NCBI RefSeq assembly: GCF_030296615.1
Contig: NZ_AP027733.1
Span: 186,001 to 250,000, forward strand
Origin: Frondihabitans sucicola
GTDB taxonomy: Bacteria > Actinomycetota > Actinomycetes > Actinomycetales > Microbacteriaceae
Length of the DNA stretch: 64,000 nucleotides
Direction of reading: 5' to 3'
Shown: positions 1 to 9,385 of the stretch, one piece after another
Layout of the letters: the number at the start of each line of letters is the position of its first letter
Position numbering within the stretch: the stretch's first letter is position 1
Translations under genes and position numbers: made by a program
The notes under the pieces: generated by a model
What the model saw: only the letters and a program-made list of their open reading frames with translations
What the model was told of the DNA's origin: nothing
Databases searched by the model: none

Positions 1-378
1 GCCGTCGAAGACCTCATGGATCGCTCGTCCGCTCAGGGTGCCGATCTCGGGGGCTGAGTACGACTTGATGAAGCGCGCGGTGTACGGGAGCGCTGTGAAG
101 GCGCGTCGCGTCAGGTAGTAGGTCTGCTGAGACGCCCTGGATGCGTTGTTGACGGTGGCCCCACCGACGACGGCGAGGACGGACATGTGCGATTCGACGA
201 CGCGCGTGATCTCGTGCAGCTCATTCAAAGCGGGCATCAAGTACTTGCACCACGCCCGGCCGTCCTCAGCTTCGTCGCGGGTTGTGCCTTCGAGGAAGTC
301 GGCAAACTTGACCAGGTGCTCGCCAAATGCGACGCAGGAGGCCATTGCGACAGAAAGAGGATGGGCGGGTTCGCTCAT
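1..378 (-). CDS. Hypothetical protein, 3' end beyond the window
   Basis: The minus strand is open from an ATG at 376-378 to the window edge (126 codons, C-terminus missing). The protein begins MSEPAHPLSVAMASCVAFGE and looks alpha-helical and soluble. I recognise no family. The -10 box TATAGT of the promoter at 382-401 ends six bases before the ATG and no Shine-Dalgarno sequence fits between, so the mRNA is probably leaderless. The gene is divergent from the SbcD/SbcC operon. Plus-strand frames over the same stretch look like shadows. Confidence 0.7.
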   Translation of the reverse strand, partial: MSEPAHPLSVAMASCVAFGEHLVKFADFLEGTTRDEAEDGRAWCKYLMPALNELHEITRVVESHMSVLAVVGGATVNNASRASQQTYYLTRRAFTALPYTARFIKSYSAPEIGTLSGRAIHEVFDG

Positions 379-381
379 TCT

Positions 382-401
382 CTTACTATAGCAAGTTGTC
401 G
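382..401 (-). promoter_or_regulatory. Family A promoter, leftward
   Basis: Minus-strand CGACAACTTGCTATAGTAAG matches the repeated motif GCAACCTGCTACACTAAG. TATAGT at 385-390 is the -10 box, preceded by TGC as an extended -10. It drives the gene starting at 378 and is divergent from the copy at 437-454. Confidence 0.65.
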
Positions 402-436
402 TCTCGATGTGTCGCGACACGGCTGGCGACTTCTTC

Positions 437-454
437 GCAACCTGCTACACTAAG
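437..454 (+). promoter_or_regulatory. Family A promoter for the SbcD/SbcC operon
   Basis: GCAACCTGCTACACTAAG is one of the best copies of the repeated backbone promoter. The -10 TACACT lies at 446-451. A leader of about 45 bases with a GGAGGGAGAG ribosome binding site leads to the GTG at 502. I see no conserved -35 box. Confidence 0.7.
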
Positions 455-501
455 CGTGAGAGAGCAGGCCGTCATGCGGCCCAAGTGGAGGGAGAGAGCG
501 C

Positions 502-1710
502 GTGAGCGAAGTCAAGATCATGCAAACCGGTGACGAGCACATCGACACCGAGAGCCATGGGGCAATGAACCCCACCACCGGCATCAACACGGCCTGGGAG
601 TCGAATCAGGCGTGCCTCCTGCATCTCGCCACGGCCGCCGTCGACCGACAAGCGGACGCCTTCGTCAGCGCGGGCGACCTGTTCAAGAGCGGACGCCCCT
701 CTCAGGAGGCCGTCTTGATGTACGTCGAGGCCATGCTCCCCGTCGCCAAGGCGGGCATCCCGATCGTCATCCTCGACGGCAACCACCACATGACCGGCGT
801 GTCCTCGGATCACCGGACCGTCATCGAGACGATCGCCCTCATGCTGCGCGGCCACGGGGCCACCGTGCACGTCGCCTCGCACCCGAAGCTGATCCGACTC
901 GACAACGGCATCCAGATCGCCGCCCTGCCCTGGCTCAGCAAGAACCGCATCCTCAACCACCTCGGCGCCAGCGATCTGACTCCCGCCGAGGGCGACCGTC
1001 GCGTCGCCGAGTACGCGATCCAGTCCCTCACCAAGATGGCCGAGGAGGCCGACGCCTCGTCACCTCTGATCATGGCCTCGCACGTGACGATCGACGATCT
1101 CCAGATCGACCACCTGGCCGACAACGCGCGCCGCGGCTCCGAGATGGACCTCGCGACCCTCTTCTCCGAGCCGGTGCTCCCCCGCGCCGCACTGGAGGAG
1201 ATGCCGTTCTCCTACATCGGCCTCAGCCACATCCACACGCCGCAGAGCTTCGGCGGCAAGACCTATTACGCCGGGTCGCCCAACCGCTTGACGTTCACCG
1301 ACATGCCGGACGACAAGGGCGGCAACTTCGTCACCATCGACGAGAAGGGCAAGGCCAGCGTCGAGCGCATCCGAACCCCCGCTCGCGTGATGAAGGAGAT
1401 CGACCTGGAGGACGCCTTCCACCAGGACGTCCTCGCGAGCCTGGAGCCCGACACTCTCGTGCTCGTGAAGCTCGTCACCGGCGACCCCGAAATGCCGCGC
1501 GACATCAAGAAGGCGATCGCCGACGCCGGAGCGATCCTGGCAGATACCAAGGCCCGCCCCGCCCCGCGCCCGGAGCCGATCGTCTTCCAGATGCCCGAGA
1601 AGGTCTCGCCTCTCGAAGCTCTCCGCACGTGGGCAGAAGTCAACGCCCCGCGCGACATCGACCCCGACACACTCGTCAACCAGTACGCCCGCCAGCTTGA
1701 GGAGGCCTAG
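502..1710 (+). CDS. sbcD: SbcD/Mre11-like exonuclease subunit
   Basis: 402-residue calcineurin-type metallophosphoesterase of the SbcD/Mre11 kind. The metal-binding series is visible in order: GDEHID near the N-terminus, GDLF near residue 60, GNHH near 95, SHVTI near 195 and GLSHIH near 240. In this family the subunit cuts DNA ends and hairpins with two metal ions, together with the SbcC ATPase. SbcC starts three bases after this stop, as usual. The GTG start has a strong GGAGGGAGAG site. Plasmid and phage SbcCD pairs are usually tied to replication or to handling recombination intermediates; that role is inferred here. Confidence 0.88.
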   Translation: MSEVKIMQTGDEHIDTESHGAMNPTTGINTAWESNQACLLHLATAAVDRQADAFVSAGDLFKSGRPSQEAVLMYVEAMLPVAKAGIPIVILDGNHHMTGVSSDHRTVIETIALMLRGHGATVHVASHPKLIRLDNGIQIAALPWLSKNRILNHLGASDLTPAEGDRRVAEYAIQSLTKMAEEADASSPLIMASHVTIDDLQIDHLADNARRGSEMDLATLFSEPVLPRAALEEMPFSYIGLSHIHTPQSFGGKTYYAGSPNRLTFTDMPDDKGGNFVTIDEKGKASVERIRTPARVMKEIDLEDAFHQDVLASLEPDTLVLVKLVTGDPEMPRDIKKAIADAGAILADTKARPAPRPEPIVFQMPEKVSPLEALRTWAEVNAPRDIDPDTLVNQYARQLEEA

Positions 1711-1713
1711 GAC

Positions 1714-4157
1714 ATGCGCATCCAGCAGATCGAGGTCGAGGGCCTCCAGTCCTACCGCGACCAGCAGACCATCGTCGTCGAGGATTCCCCCTCTTGGCCG
1801 CCGTCGGAGCCAATGGCGGCGGCAAGTCCACCGTCGTCGTCGACGCGCTCATCTACGCCTTCTGGGGCAAGGTGCGCACGCGCACCATGGAAGAGATCAT
1901 CACCGTCGGCGCCCCGTCTGTCACGGTCGCCGTCAACTTCTACCTCGGCGACGCGCTCTACCGCGTCCAGCGGACCACTCCGCGCACGGGAACCACCGAA
2001 GGGGCCGTGTACGTCGCCGACGACAACGAGGCCTCCGGCTGGCGTCCACTGAGCGAGCGCGGCGCCAAGGAGACCACGGCCAAGGTCGTCGAGCTGATTG
2101 GCATGACCTACGAGATCGCGACCCAGACCTGGATCGCCGAGCAGGGCCAGTACGGCAAGTTCGCCACTGCTCAGCCGCGGGACCGATTCGCGCTCCTGTC
2201 CTCCGTCTTCTCCCTCGACGTCTACAACGAGCGGGCGAAGAAGGCGAAGGAGAAGCAGAGCGCGAGCGAGGCGGCCCTCTCAAGTGTCGAGGGAAGCATC
2301 TCGGAGAACGAGGTGGTCGAAGAGGCCCTCGCTGAGGCCGTCATCACGGCCTTCAGCGCCCTCGACGACGACGCCCTGGAGGCCAAGCTCGCAGAGACCG
2401 ACAGTGCCGCCGTCAAGGTCCGCGAGCAGATCGCCGAGCTTTCCATCGGTGACCCGCGCCAGAAGGCCGATGAGGCCAAGCGGTCCCTCGACCTCATCGT
2501 CTCCGCGCGGAACGGGGCGATCGACTCGGCCCGTTTCGCACTCGACAGCGCCACCGAGTCTGCGTCGGACGCCGAGTCTCGCCAGCACAAGGCGCAGGGC
2601 GCCGCGGAGAACACCGCCACGAGCGCCACGGCTGCGGCCAACAATCGGTTCGCCACGGCCAGCCGCGAGGCGCAGCAGAAGCTCGTCGCCGCGCGTGATG
2701 CCGTCAAGCAGATCGATGAGATCGAGGGGCAGCTCCCCGCCAAGAAGGCGGAACTGGCCGATCACGAAGCCCAGGCTGCGGCCGCCACCACCATGTCCGG
2801 GGAGAAGGCCGCGGAGTCGGGTGAGAAGAAGACCCTTCACGCTGAGCTTCAGACGGAGTGGAAGGGGCTCGACCGCCAGATCACGGACGCGAGCAAGCGC
2901 ATCGAGACGCTTCGCCTCTCGCTCGATGACGCCGAGCACGCCAAGTGCTTCTCCTGCCACCAGCACCTCTCCCCCGCCGACGCCCAGGCCCTCATCGAGT
3001 CCCAGGGCCGCGAGGTCGCGACCTGGACGGCACGGCAGGCCGAGATCAAGATCGAGGGCGCCGCCGCCAAGGCCGCCTCCGACGCGCTCGCCCGCGAGGC
3101 CACGGCTGCCGCGGCGGAGGCGACGAACCGGCGCGGCCAGGCGGAAAGCCTTCGCAGTGCCATCGCCCGAGTCGAGCAGATGATCGAGACCCGCCCGGAA
3201 CGCCAGGCCAACGTCGAAGCAGCCCAGAAGTCCATCGAGCAGGCATCCCAGGCGCTCACGACCGAAATCGAGGAGATCGAGGCTGCCCGTGACGCCTCCA
3301 TCAAGGCTGCCGACGACGAGTACACGGCCGCCCATGCTGTGGCGAGCAAGGCCCTCGAAGCGGCCCACGAGGCGCTGACGAAGGCCGAGGCGCCGAGCAA
3401 GGACGAAGCTGATGCGCGCGCTGAGCTGGAGCGACGCAACGCGGTGGCGGCGAACGCCGAGGGTGAGGTCGCTCGCCAGCGCGCCGCGCTCGACGGCGCG
3501 CTGAACGCCCACCTGGCCGAGCACCGCGACGTCGAGGCCGAGAAGTCTCGTCGGGTCACCGTTGCGAAGCAGCAGAAGCAGGTCGAAGACCGACTCGTCG
3601 AGCTGCGCGCCACCCGATCCAAGATCGACTTCGACCGCAAGTACTGGACCGTACTGGCAAAGGCGTACGCATCGTCCGGCATCCCGGCCATGCTTCTCGG
3701 TGGCATCACTGAGGAGCTGAACGAAGCCATCGACGTCGCCCTGGAGCGCATCAGCCTCGGCGAACTCTCGATCCTCATCACCTCGACGCGGGAGACGCGC
3801 GGCGGCTCGTCCGAGAACAAGGTGACGGTGAACGTGAACACCCCTGAAGGGCCTCGCGCCTATGAGTCGCTGTCGGGCGGCCAGAAGTTCCGCGTCGACC
3901 TCGCCATCCGGACGGGCCTCACGCAGGTCATCACGCGCCGCACGGGCACCCCGATCCAGACCTTCATCCTCGACGAGGGCTGGGGCACGCTCGACGAGCC
4001 TGGCATCCGTGCCGCCGTCGACACTCTGACTCGCCTGAGCGCCGACTACAACGTCCTCACCGTCTCCCACATCGAGGCCGTGAAGGACGCCTTCCCGGCA
4101 CGGATCAAGGTCGACCGATCCACGGGCACGTCGATCGCGGAGGTGATGGCCGCGTGA
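1714..4157 (+). CDS. sbcC: SbcC/Rad50-like ATPase, apparent frameshift
   Basis: SMC-like ATPase partner of SbcD. The N-terminus starts MRIQQIEVEGLQSYRDQQ at 1714 but leaves frame at the C5 run 1787-1791. The frame beginning near 1794 continues with the Walker A motif GANGGGKST. One added C gives a continuous 814-residue protein. The order is Walker A, a long Ala/Glu-rich coiled coil, the zinc-hook CxxC (KCFSCHQH, at about 2944), a second coiled coil, the signature SLSGGQKF and Walker B FILDEGWG. Such a protein bridges DNA ends through its zinc hook and drives the nuclease with ATP. The missing base fits the window-wide pattern of short G/C-run deletions, so I read this as an intact gene with a sequence error. 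Confidence 0.87.
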
Positions 4158-4723
4158 GCAGCCTGGACGACTTCATCATCGAGGCTTCGGCGATCCGTGT
4201 CGCCGGGGACCCGCTTCGACCTGCGGTCACGCGATGGCTGATCCATGGCTCGGACGAGGAGAAGGTCCAGTTCCAGATCGGCGTCCTGCTGCTGGAGCCC
4301 GGCGCCCTCGGAATCGACGTCAAGGACGGCGCCAAGGGCTTCGGGCTCGACCAGGAGCGCGTCGCCATGTCGGCGTTCGCACACGTGGGCGTTTCCGACC
4401 ACCGGCGCCGCGCGATCGTGACTCACATCCAAGGGGTTGCTGCCGGGCGCCTCGGCGCGCTCCTCATGGCCTCGTCTGTCCTCCAGGGTGTCGAGACCCT
4501 CGGAAGCGTGGATGACCTGGTGCTCATGGCAACCCTGCACGGCGATACCCGGGCTCTTCCGTTCCTCGATCCCGAGGCCACTCCCCCGGCGATCATTCTC
4601 GACGCGCGAGGACGACTCGATGCGTTCGATGGTGTCAGCGACGAGATCGCAAGGGAGCAGCAGAAGCGATCCCGCATGCACCATCCAGCCACCCGCGCCC
4701 GGACGCATCTGTATGCCGTCTGA
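4154..4723 (+). CDS. Hypothetical protein, third gene of the SbcDC operon
   Basis: 189 residues. The GTG overlaps the sbcC stop (GTGA), so translation is probably coupled. The protein begins MSSLDDFIIEASAIRVAGD and has an even, soluble composition with no membrane segment and no motif I recognise. Its place suggests a job with the nuclease, for example regulating it or presenting substrate, but nothing in the sequence shows that. Confidence 0.75.
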   Translation: MSSLDDFIIEASAIRVAGDPLRPAVTRWLIHGSDEEKVQFQIGVLLLEPGALGIDVKDGAKGFGLDQERVAMSAFAHVGVSDHRRRAIVTHIQGVAAGRLGALLMASSVLQGVETLGSVDDLVLMATLHGDTRALPFLDPEATPPAIILDARGRLDAFDGVSDEIAREQQKRSRMHHPATRARTHLYAV

Positions 4724-4781
4724 GTGAAATCGGGCAGGCATCCTCCCTCCGGGGAGTGATCGAGTCCGGCAGGCTTTCAGA

Positions 4782-4916
4782 GTGAGGCCATCCAAGAAGT
4801 CGAGCAAGGGGCAATCGGCGCTGTTCGTCGTCATTGGCGTCGCCCTCGGGCTATGGCTGGTGCCCAGGGTTTTCCTCGCGTTGCTACTGGTGAGTGCTGG
4901 TGGCAATATTCCGTGA
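4782..4916 (+). CDS. Possible small membrane protein, 44 residues
   Basis: A short frame from GTG 4782 to TGA 4916 encodes a basic N-terminus (VRPSKKSSKGQSA) followed by one strongly hydrophobic segment (LFVVIGVALGLWLVPRVFLA). This is the pattern of a small single-pass inner-membrane protein. The ribosome binding site is weak (AGG eleven bases before the start). It is the only coding candidate between the SbcDC operon and the partition array. Confidence 0.4.
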   Translation: MRPSKKSSKGQSALFVVIGVALGLWLVPRVFLALLLVSAGGNIP

Positions 4917-5066
4917 TGGATTCGAAGGAAAGTTCGAGTCATCGGAAACGGCCCTGTGCGCCCCCTGGCGCGTCGACCCCTCATTCTGATCCCGGAACCC
5001 TCGGGAAGTGCCGTTCGTCCGGTAGCGACGAATTTGGTCTTTTCCGTGCATGAAGCACCTAATCAG

Positions 5067-5470
5067 TACGTACGTACGTGCGCACGGCAGTACGTAAGTG
5101 CGGCCGCACGGCCGTGTGCATGATGGTGGGCAGCTTGCTAGCGGCCACCATCGTGACGCCAGTCGAAGCCCGTCAAATCAATCATCGCAGCGCCATTCGA
5201 CCGCTCAGACCCCCGCGAACGAGCGTACGTACGTACGGCCATGCGTACAGCCGTGCGGGCGCACGTGCGGCCGCACATACGGCCGTACGCATCCACCTCC
5301 ACGGGCCCCAAAACACGAGCGGCGAGGCTTCGCTCAGGCCTCGACGGAACTCGTGAAGGGTCCACCGCTGGGTGGGGGGAGGCGACGCTTAATCCCGGTC
5401 TGATGCGCGATGCGTCCGTACGTACGTACGGGCGGACACACCTACGTACGTACGTGCGGCCGCACAGCAG
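5067..5470. repeat. Centromere-like palindromic array (parS candidate)
   Basis: Three clusters (about 5068-5118, 5222-5292 and 5415-5468) repeat self-complementary strings built on TACGTACGTACG and GTGCGGCCGCAC. They sit directly upstream of parA and are far denser than chance. Plasmid partition operons with a ParA and a small ribbon-helix-helix partner usually carry their centromere and operator in such an upstream repeat array. The role as partition site and parA operator is inferred from position and symmetry. Confidence 0.7.
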
Positions 5471-5489
5471 GTCTTCTAGGCTCGATGTC

Positions 5490-6263
5490 ATGCAGGTTGC
5501 GATGGTCTACAGCGAGTCCGGCGGCGTCACCAAGAGCACGACGGCGACGTCACTCGCCATGGTGGAGGCCGAGAATGGCAAGCGCGTCGTCCTCGTCGAC
5601 CTCGATCCGCGCGCGGCCAGCACTCATTGGCTGGGGGTCGAGCCGGTGGGGGAGAACCTCGACGTCGGCGCCATCCTTGGAAACGAGGACCCCGAAGGCT
5701 GGGCGCGAGACCTTGCCGTTCCGAGTGGCTGGCACGACAACCTCCGGATGATCCCATCCGCCCGAAGCGTCTCCATTCGAGAGAGCGAGCAGGCGGACTA
5801 CGCCGAGCTGCGGCTGAAGGCATCCTTCGCGGGCCTCGACGCGGACCTTGTCGTCATCGACTGCCCGAACCGTCAAGGCGGGCCCCTCACCCTGTCGGCG
5901 CTCAATGCCTCCGACCTCGTCATCTACGCCGCGAAGGCCAACGAGGACGGCGTCAATGGCGTTGAGGGAGCCCGGCTCAGCGTCGAACGCTTCAAGACAT
6001 CTCAGGTTCGCCGCGGCCTGCCCGACACCCTGCGCGAGGCGGGCATTGTCATCGGCGAGTTCCAGGGTGAGACGATCCAGCGCCGCATCGAGAAGTATGC
6101 GATCGCAGCCCTGGAAGAGACGGGCCTGCTCCAGTACCCGCTCGTTCCCGCGCGCTCCGTGGTTCAGGAGGTCCGTGCCTCACACGAGTGGTACGGCAAC
6201 TACCGAAAGGGCGCACCCGTCGTGGATTCCTACCGAGAACTGGCACGAAAGGTCTTCCTGTGA
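5490..6263 (+). CDS. parA: ParA-type partition ATPase
   Basis: 257-residue deviant Walker ATPase. MVYSESGGVTKSTTA holds the ParA-type P-loop near residue 10, VVLVDLDPRA the A' motif and LVVIDCPNRQGG the Walker B region. There is no N-terminal DNA-binding extension, as in the short (type Ib) plasmid ParA proteins, which position plasmid copies by ATP-dependent binding to the nucleoid. I chose the ATG at 5490; longer frames run back into the palindromic array. The next gene overlaps its stop (GTGA), forming a partition operon. Confidence 0.88.
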   Translation: MQVAMVYSESGGVTKSTTATSLAMVEAENGKRVVLVDLDPRAASTHWLGVEPVGENLDVGAILGNEDPEGWARDLAVPSGWHDNLRMIPSARSVSIRESEQADYAELRLKASFAGLDADLVVIDCPNRQGGPLTLSALNASDLVIYAAKANEDGVNGVEGARLSVERFKTSQVRRGLPDTLREAGIVIGEFQGETIQRRIEKYAIAALEETGLLQYPLVPARSVVQEVRASHEWYGNYRKGAPVVDSYRELARKVFL

Positions 6264-6661
6264 GCGACGACAAGCCCGACCGCCCCGCCTTCGGATCGAT
6301 GACGCGCAAGCCCAATGGGCCTCGACCCGCGCCTGATGCAAGCAGCGACCCGATCGATCGGGCACCGGCGCCCGTGCGGGCCGCCCTGCCCTCTCCTGCC
6401 GTCCAGCAGGAGGCCGTCGGCACGCCCACGTTCGCCCCCACGCCCGCATCATCCGTGTCGTCGACAACGGTAGGCCCGGCGGCAGCCACCACCCCCATCG
6501 TCGTCACGAAGCGGGGGAGGGGGCCCGCAAGGCCCTTCACGACCACCATTGGCGATGACGTCAGAGCGCTCATGGAGGTGGTCAAGCGGGACCAGGGCAT
6601 GGACCTGCGCGAGATCATCGAGACGGCCGTCGTCGAGAAGTATGGCTACCTACGTCGTTAG
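6260..6661 (+). CDS. ParG-like centromere-binding protein (probable)
   Basis: 133 residues, GTG start overlapping the parA stop. The first ~95 residues are a disordered Pro/Ala/Thr/Ser-rich arm. The C-terminus (PFTTTIGDDVRALMEVVKRD and LREIIETAVVEKYGY) has the strand-helix-helix spacing of ribbon-helix-helix proteins. In type Ib systems the partner (ParG, Omega) has this layout: a flexible arm that acts on ParA and a folded domain that binds the repeats. It is the best candidate for binding the array at 5067-5470. The identification rests on context and layout. Confidence 0.7.
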   Translation: MSDDKPDRPAFGSMTRKPNGPRPAPDASSDPIDRAPAPVRAALPSPAVQQEAVGTPTFAPTPASSVSSTTVGPAAATTPIVVTKRGRGPARPFTTTIGDDVRALMEVVKRDQGMDLREIIETAVVEKYGYLRR

Positions 6662-6776
6662 ACAGGGTCACTTGGCGACACGCCGCCAGGCCTGCATGGA
6701 CGAGCTACCCCGGTAGCGCGAGACTCACCCACAAGCGTTCTAGCTAGCAAGCAAGATCGAACGAGGGGAGTCCGCA

Positions 6777-6962
6777 GTGTCGGACCTGCAAGCATCACGA
6801 GTGCGGCCGAGAAGGCCGCGCGACATCACGGTCCAGCTCGGCACTCGGGTGTCCGTGCCCGTGCGCGACCTCCTCGATGAAGTCATCGAGCGCGGCGAGG
6901 CTGCAAGTATTCGCGAAGCGGTCGAGCAGGCGATCATGCAGAAGTGGGGGAGTGCCGCATGA
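6777..6962 (+). CDS. Small ribbon-helix-helix-like protein upstream of repA
   Basis: 61 residues, GTG start with a GAGGGGAG site. An Arg-rich head (VRPRRPRD) is followed by ITVQLGTRVSVPVRDLLDEV and IREAVEQAIMQKWG, which fit a strand-helix-helix DNA-binding fold. The C-terminus resembles that of the ParG-like protein just upstream (ETAVVEKYG versus EQAIMQKWG). Its stop overlaps the repA start (ATGA), so it is probably a coupled regulator of repA or a second array-binding protein. Confidence 0.68.
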   Translation: MSDLQASRVRPRRPRDITVQLGTRVSVPVRDLLDEVIERGEAASIREAVEQAIMQKWGSAA

Positions 6963-7945
6963 GCGCCGACGAGCCCACGCTGCCGGGCCTCGATCATGTC
7001 GAGCTGCGACCTCCGATCTCGCTCGACTCGCACCGCGTCCGCGCACTGGAGTACGCCGCCCGTCGCGAGCAGAACCCGAACGACTTCGACATGGCGTTGT
7101 CCGCCCGCGTCTTCGCCCAGGTGTCACTGCCATACCGCGAGCCCGCCGCGGGCACTCGCTACTGGGAGCGCCGCAACGGAGACACGGTTCTGACCGTCCG
7201 TCCGGCGCTGCTCACAGAGGCCGACGGCGAGAAGCGTGAGGCTTTCCCCTTCGGCCTCCTTCCCCGCCACGCTCTCACCTGGATGGCCACGGAGGCGGCT
7301 CGCACGGGCCAGCCGGAGCTGATGCTCGGCAAGTCGATGTCGGAGTTCATGGCCAAGCTCGATCTCGCGAAGAACGGGCAGAACGCCAAGCGCCTCACCG
7401 AGGGTCTCCGACGGCTCTTCGGCGCCCAGGTCAGCGTCGATGCCAGGACCGAGTACAGCGACGGAACCATGATCGAGAACGGCTACTTCTCGATCGCCAA
7501 GCACTCTCGACTGTGGTCCTCGAACTCCAACGAGCCCGGCGTGTGGGACCAGACGATCACGCTCTCGCAGGACTTCTTCAACTCCGTCATCGCATCGCCC
7601 GTTCCCATGGACCTCAACGCGATCAAGGCTCTCGGGAAGTCGCCTCTGCGCTACGACCTCTACCTGTGGCTGACCCACCGGATGAGCTACCTGGAGGACG
7701 TCTCCCGAGTCACATGGGAGCAGCTCAACACCCAATTCGGTTCGCAGTACTCGAAGCTGGCGAAGTTCAAATTCGAGTTCCTGGAGCACCTCGACATCGT
7801 CAAGATCGTCTACCCCGATCTCAACGTCGAAGTGGACTCCCGCTACCTCATCCTGAAGCCGTCCAAGACCCACGTACCCATGCTCTCTGGAGCCAAGCGC
7901 TCGAAGCTGATCCTCTCTGGGGACAAGGACTTCAACGTCTCCTGA
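6959..7945 (+). CDS. repA: RepA-type plasmid replication initiator
   Basis: 328 residues resembling the plasmid-encoded RepA family of actinobacterial and proteobacterial plasmids. Typical stretches are FPFGLLPRHALTWMATEA, GKSMSEFMAKL and SPLRYDLYLWLTHRM, in a double winged-helix protein. Such initiators bind iterons and open the origin. The start is the ATG overlapping the preceding stop. The iteron field starts right after its 3' end, which supports the role. No frameshift is present. Confidence 0.85.
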   Translation: MSADEPTLPGLDHVELRPPISLDSHRVRALEYAARREQNPNDFDMALSARVFAQVSLPYREPAAGTRYWERRNGDTVLTVRPALLTEADGEKREAFPFGLLPRHALTWMATEAARTGQPELMLGKSMSEFMAKLDLAKNGQNAKRLTEGLRRLFGAQVSVDARTEYSDGTMIENGYFSIAKHSRLWSSNSNEPGVWDQTITLSQDFFNSVIASPVPMDLNAIKALGKSPLRYDLYLWLTHRMSYLEDVSRVTWEQLNTQFGSQYSKLAKFKFEFLEHLDIVKIVYPDLNVEVDSRYLILKPSKTHVPMLSGAKRSKLILSGDKDFNVS

Positions 7946-7972
7946 GCGCGCAAGGCGGGGAGGGGGCCCGCG

Positions 7973-9075
7973 TGACGATTAGTGAATCGAGGCTGCCCCG
8001 TCGAGTGCCTCAATGCGTGACCATTCGGGAATCATCACGCGTCAACGCGCCCTCGAACCGGCGGGGGAGAGGGGCCTGCATGGCCCTCCGATTCGGTAAT
8101 CGTCACGTTGCATCGACTCAGGGCCCTGGCGATTCCCGAATCATCACGGGCTCGACCAGATTGGCGCGCTGCCCCGCCATGCTGCCTACATCCGGTTATC
8201 CAGGGGCTCGTAACCAGCCAATGCGGTGCCGTACGACCGTGACGATTCGGGAATCATCACGGATTGACGGTCCCCCTGGCATCTCTGATGATTCTCGAAT
8301 CGCAGGGGCAGGGGTCGCAGGGCGATTCCCGAATCATCACGACAGCCCTGTGGATAACCGCGAGAGCGCGCATTCGCGAATCATCACGCCGAGATCAGCT
8401 CCCCAACCCCGAAAACTCAAGGGGAGTGTCATCCCTGCTGCTTTGGAGTCTTGGACCGCGATCCGGAGTCGGGTCGTCGGGCCGATATGCCCCTGAATCG
8501 TCCGTGCAGGCCCCTAGAAGCTCGCGGGAGGGCGTTCGGGGGTCCCAGTCGCTCGGGGCAGAGCGCGCGCCTCGCAGAGGCGTGCGGGCGGAGTTTGCCG
8601 GTGAAGCGGCTCGGTGCGGCTTTGCTGCCAGCGGGCTCGAATTTTACGCTGGGGCCTCTGTGGTTGCTTTAAGAAGTCCGGTTATGAAGGAGAAAGCTAC
8701 AGGGTTAACTACAGGGGGCGATGTGTTTTCGGGGCACAGAAGCCCGTGTTTGCGGGGATCGAGGGGGCGAGTCGGGGGTGTCATGGATTCGGGAATCGTC
8801 ACAGATCGATTCGCAGATAGTCACGTCGCGATTCCCGAATGGTCTCGCGGATTCGCGAATGATCACGGGAAACGCGTGACGATTCCCGAAGATGGGGCCC
8901 GTTCATGCGTGACGGTTTGGGAACCTGTCTGGTCGTGATGATTTACGAACGCCTCGGCCCAGATCGTGACCGTTTGCGAATCGATCGAGAGTCATGGCAG
9001 ATCGGGGCGAGTCCGCGAGTGTGACCATTTGGGAATGGCGTGTTCAGCGCGTGCGTGATGGTTTGCGAATCTGTG
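7973..9075. other. Replication origin region with iterons
   Basis: No convincing gene lies here. About 20 copies of a repeat close to GTGACGATTCGGGAATC occur on both strands, often as facing pairs (for example 8017-8042 and 8239-8262), in two fields at about 7973-8390 and 8786-9072. A DnaA box lies at 8349-8357, and a relatively AT-rich stretch with GGTTAAC-like sequence lies near 8660-8730. This is the architecture of an iteron-controlled theta origin beside its initiator gene. Confidence 0.82.
8349..8357 (-). promoter_or_regulatory. DnaA box
   Basis: TGTGGATAA is the reverse complement of the consensus DnaA box TTATCCACA. It lies inside the iteron region beside repA, so host DnaA probably takes part in opening. 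A weaker TTATCCAGG lies near 8196. Confidence 0.65.
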
Positions 9076-9079
9076 CCCG

Positions 9080-9385
9080 CTACAGCGGGGCGCCGTTTGG
9101 CAGGTCGGTCTCCGAGATGGCATGGAAGTCCGTGTCGCCGGTCCACAGCCACCAGAGGGGCTCGTTCTTGTATGTCCCCGCGCTGCCGAGAGGTTGCCAC
9201 GAGCCATCAACGAGCTTCCATTGGTCGATGCCAATGACCTTGTAGAAGACTCTGCGGTCTTCGGTTGTGTCGTTGTATCGATCCAGAACGTAGTAGCCGT
9301 CCGAGGTGTGGAGAAGCGCTGCGCGCTCGTCCTCCGACATGGCGGCAACGTCACGCTCGGCACGCGATCTGGCGTCGTCGCTCAC
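9080..9385 (-). CDS. Hypothetical protein, last gene of the 10.8-9.1 kb operon
   Basis: 101 residues. The GTG overlaps the stop of the previous gene (GTGA). An acidic, helical head (VSDDARSRAERDVAAMSEDE) leads into an aromatic-rich half with YYVLDRYND, WKLVDGSWQPLG and PLWWLWTGDTDF. Nothing identifies a function. The Trp-rich tail recalls the neighbour at 9693-10396, so the two may act together. Confidence 0.65.
   Translation of the reverse strand: MSDDARSRAERDVAAMSEDERAALLHTSDGYYVLDRYNDTTEDRRVFYKVIGIDQWKLVDGSWQPLGSAGTYKNEPLWWLWTGDTDFHAISETDLPNGAPL

Noticed and set aside
1787..1791. Programmed frameshifting in sbcC
   Set aside because: No slippery heptamer or stimulator, and 15 other genes have the same one-base loss in short runs, so an assembly cause is simpler.
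5067..5470. CRISPR array or coding region in the palindromic stretch
   Set aside because: Repeats are short palindromes without unique spacers; frames there are Arg-rich artefacts of the TACG repeats.
7973..8938. Long plus-strand frames across the iteron field
   Set aside because: They are generated by the iterons and have no start site or family resemblance.
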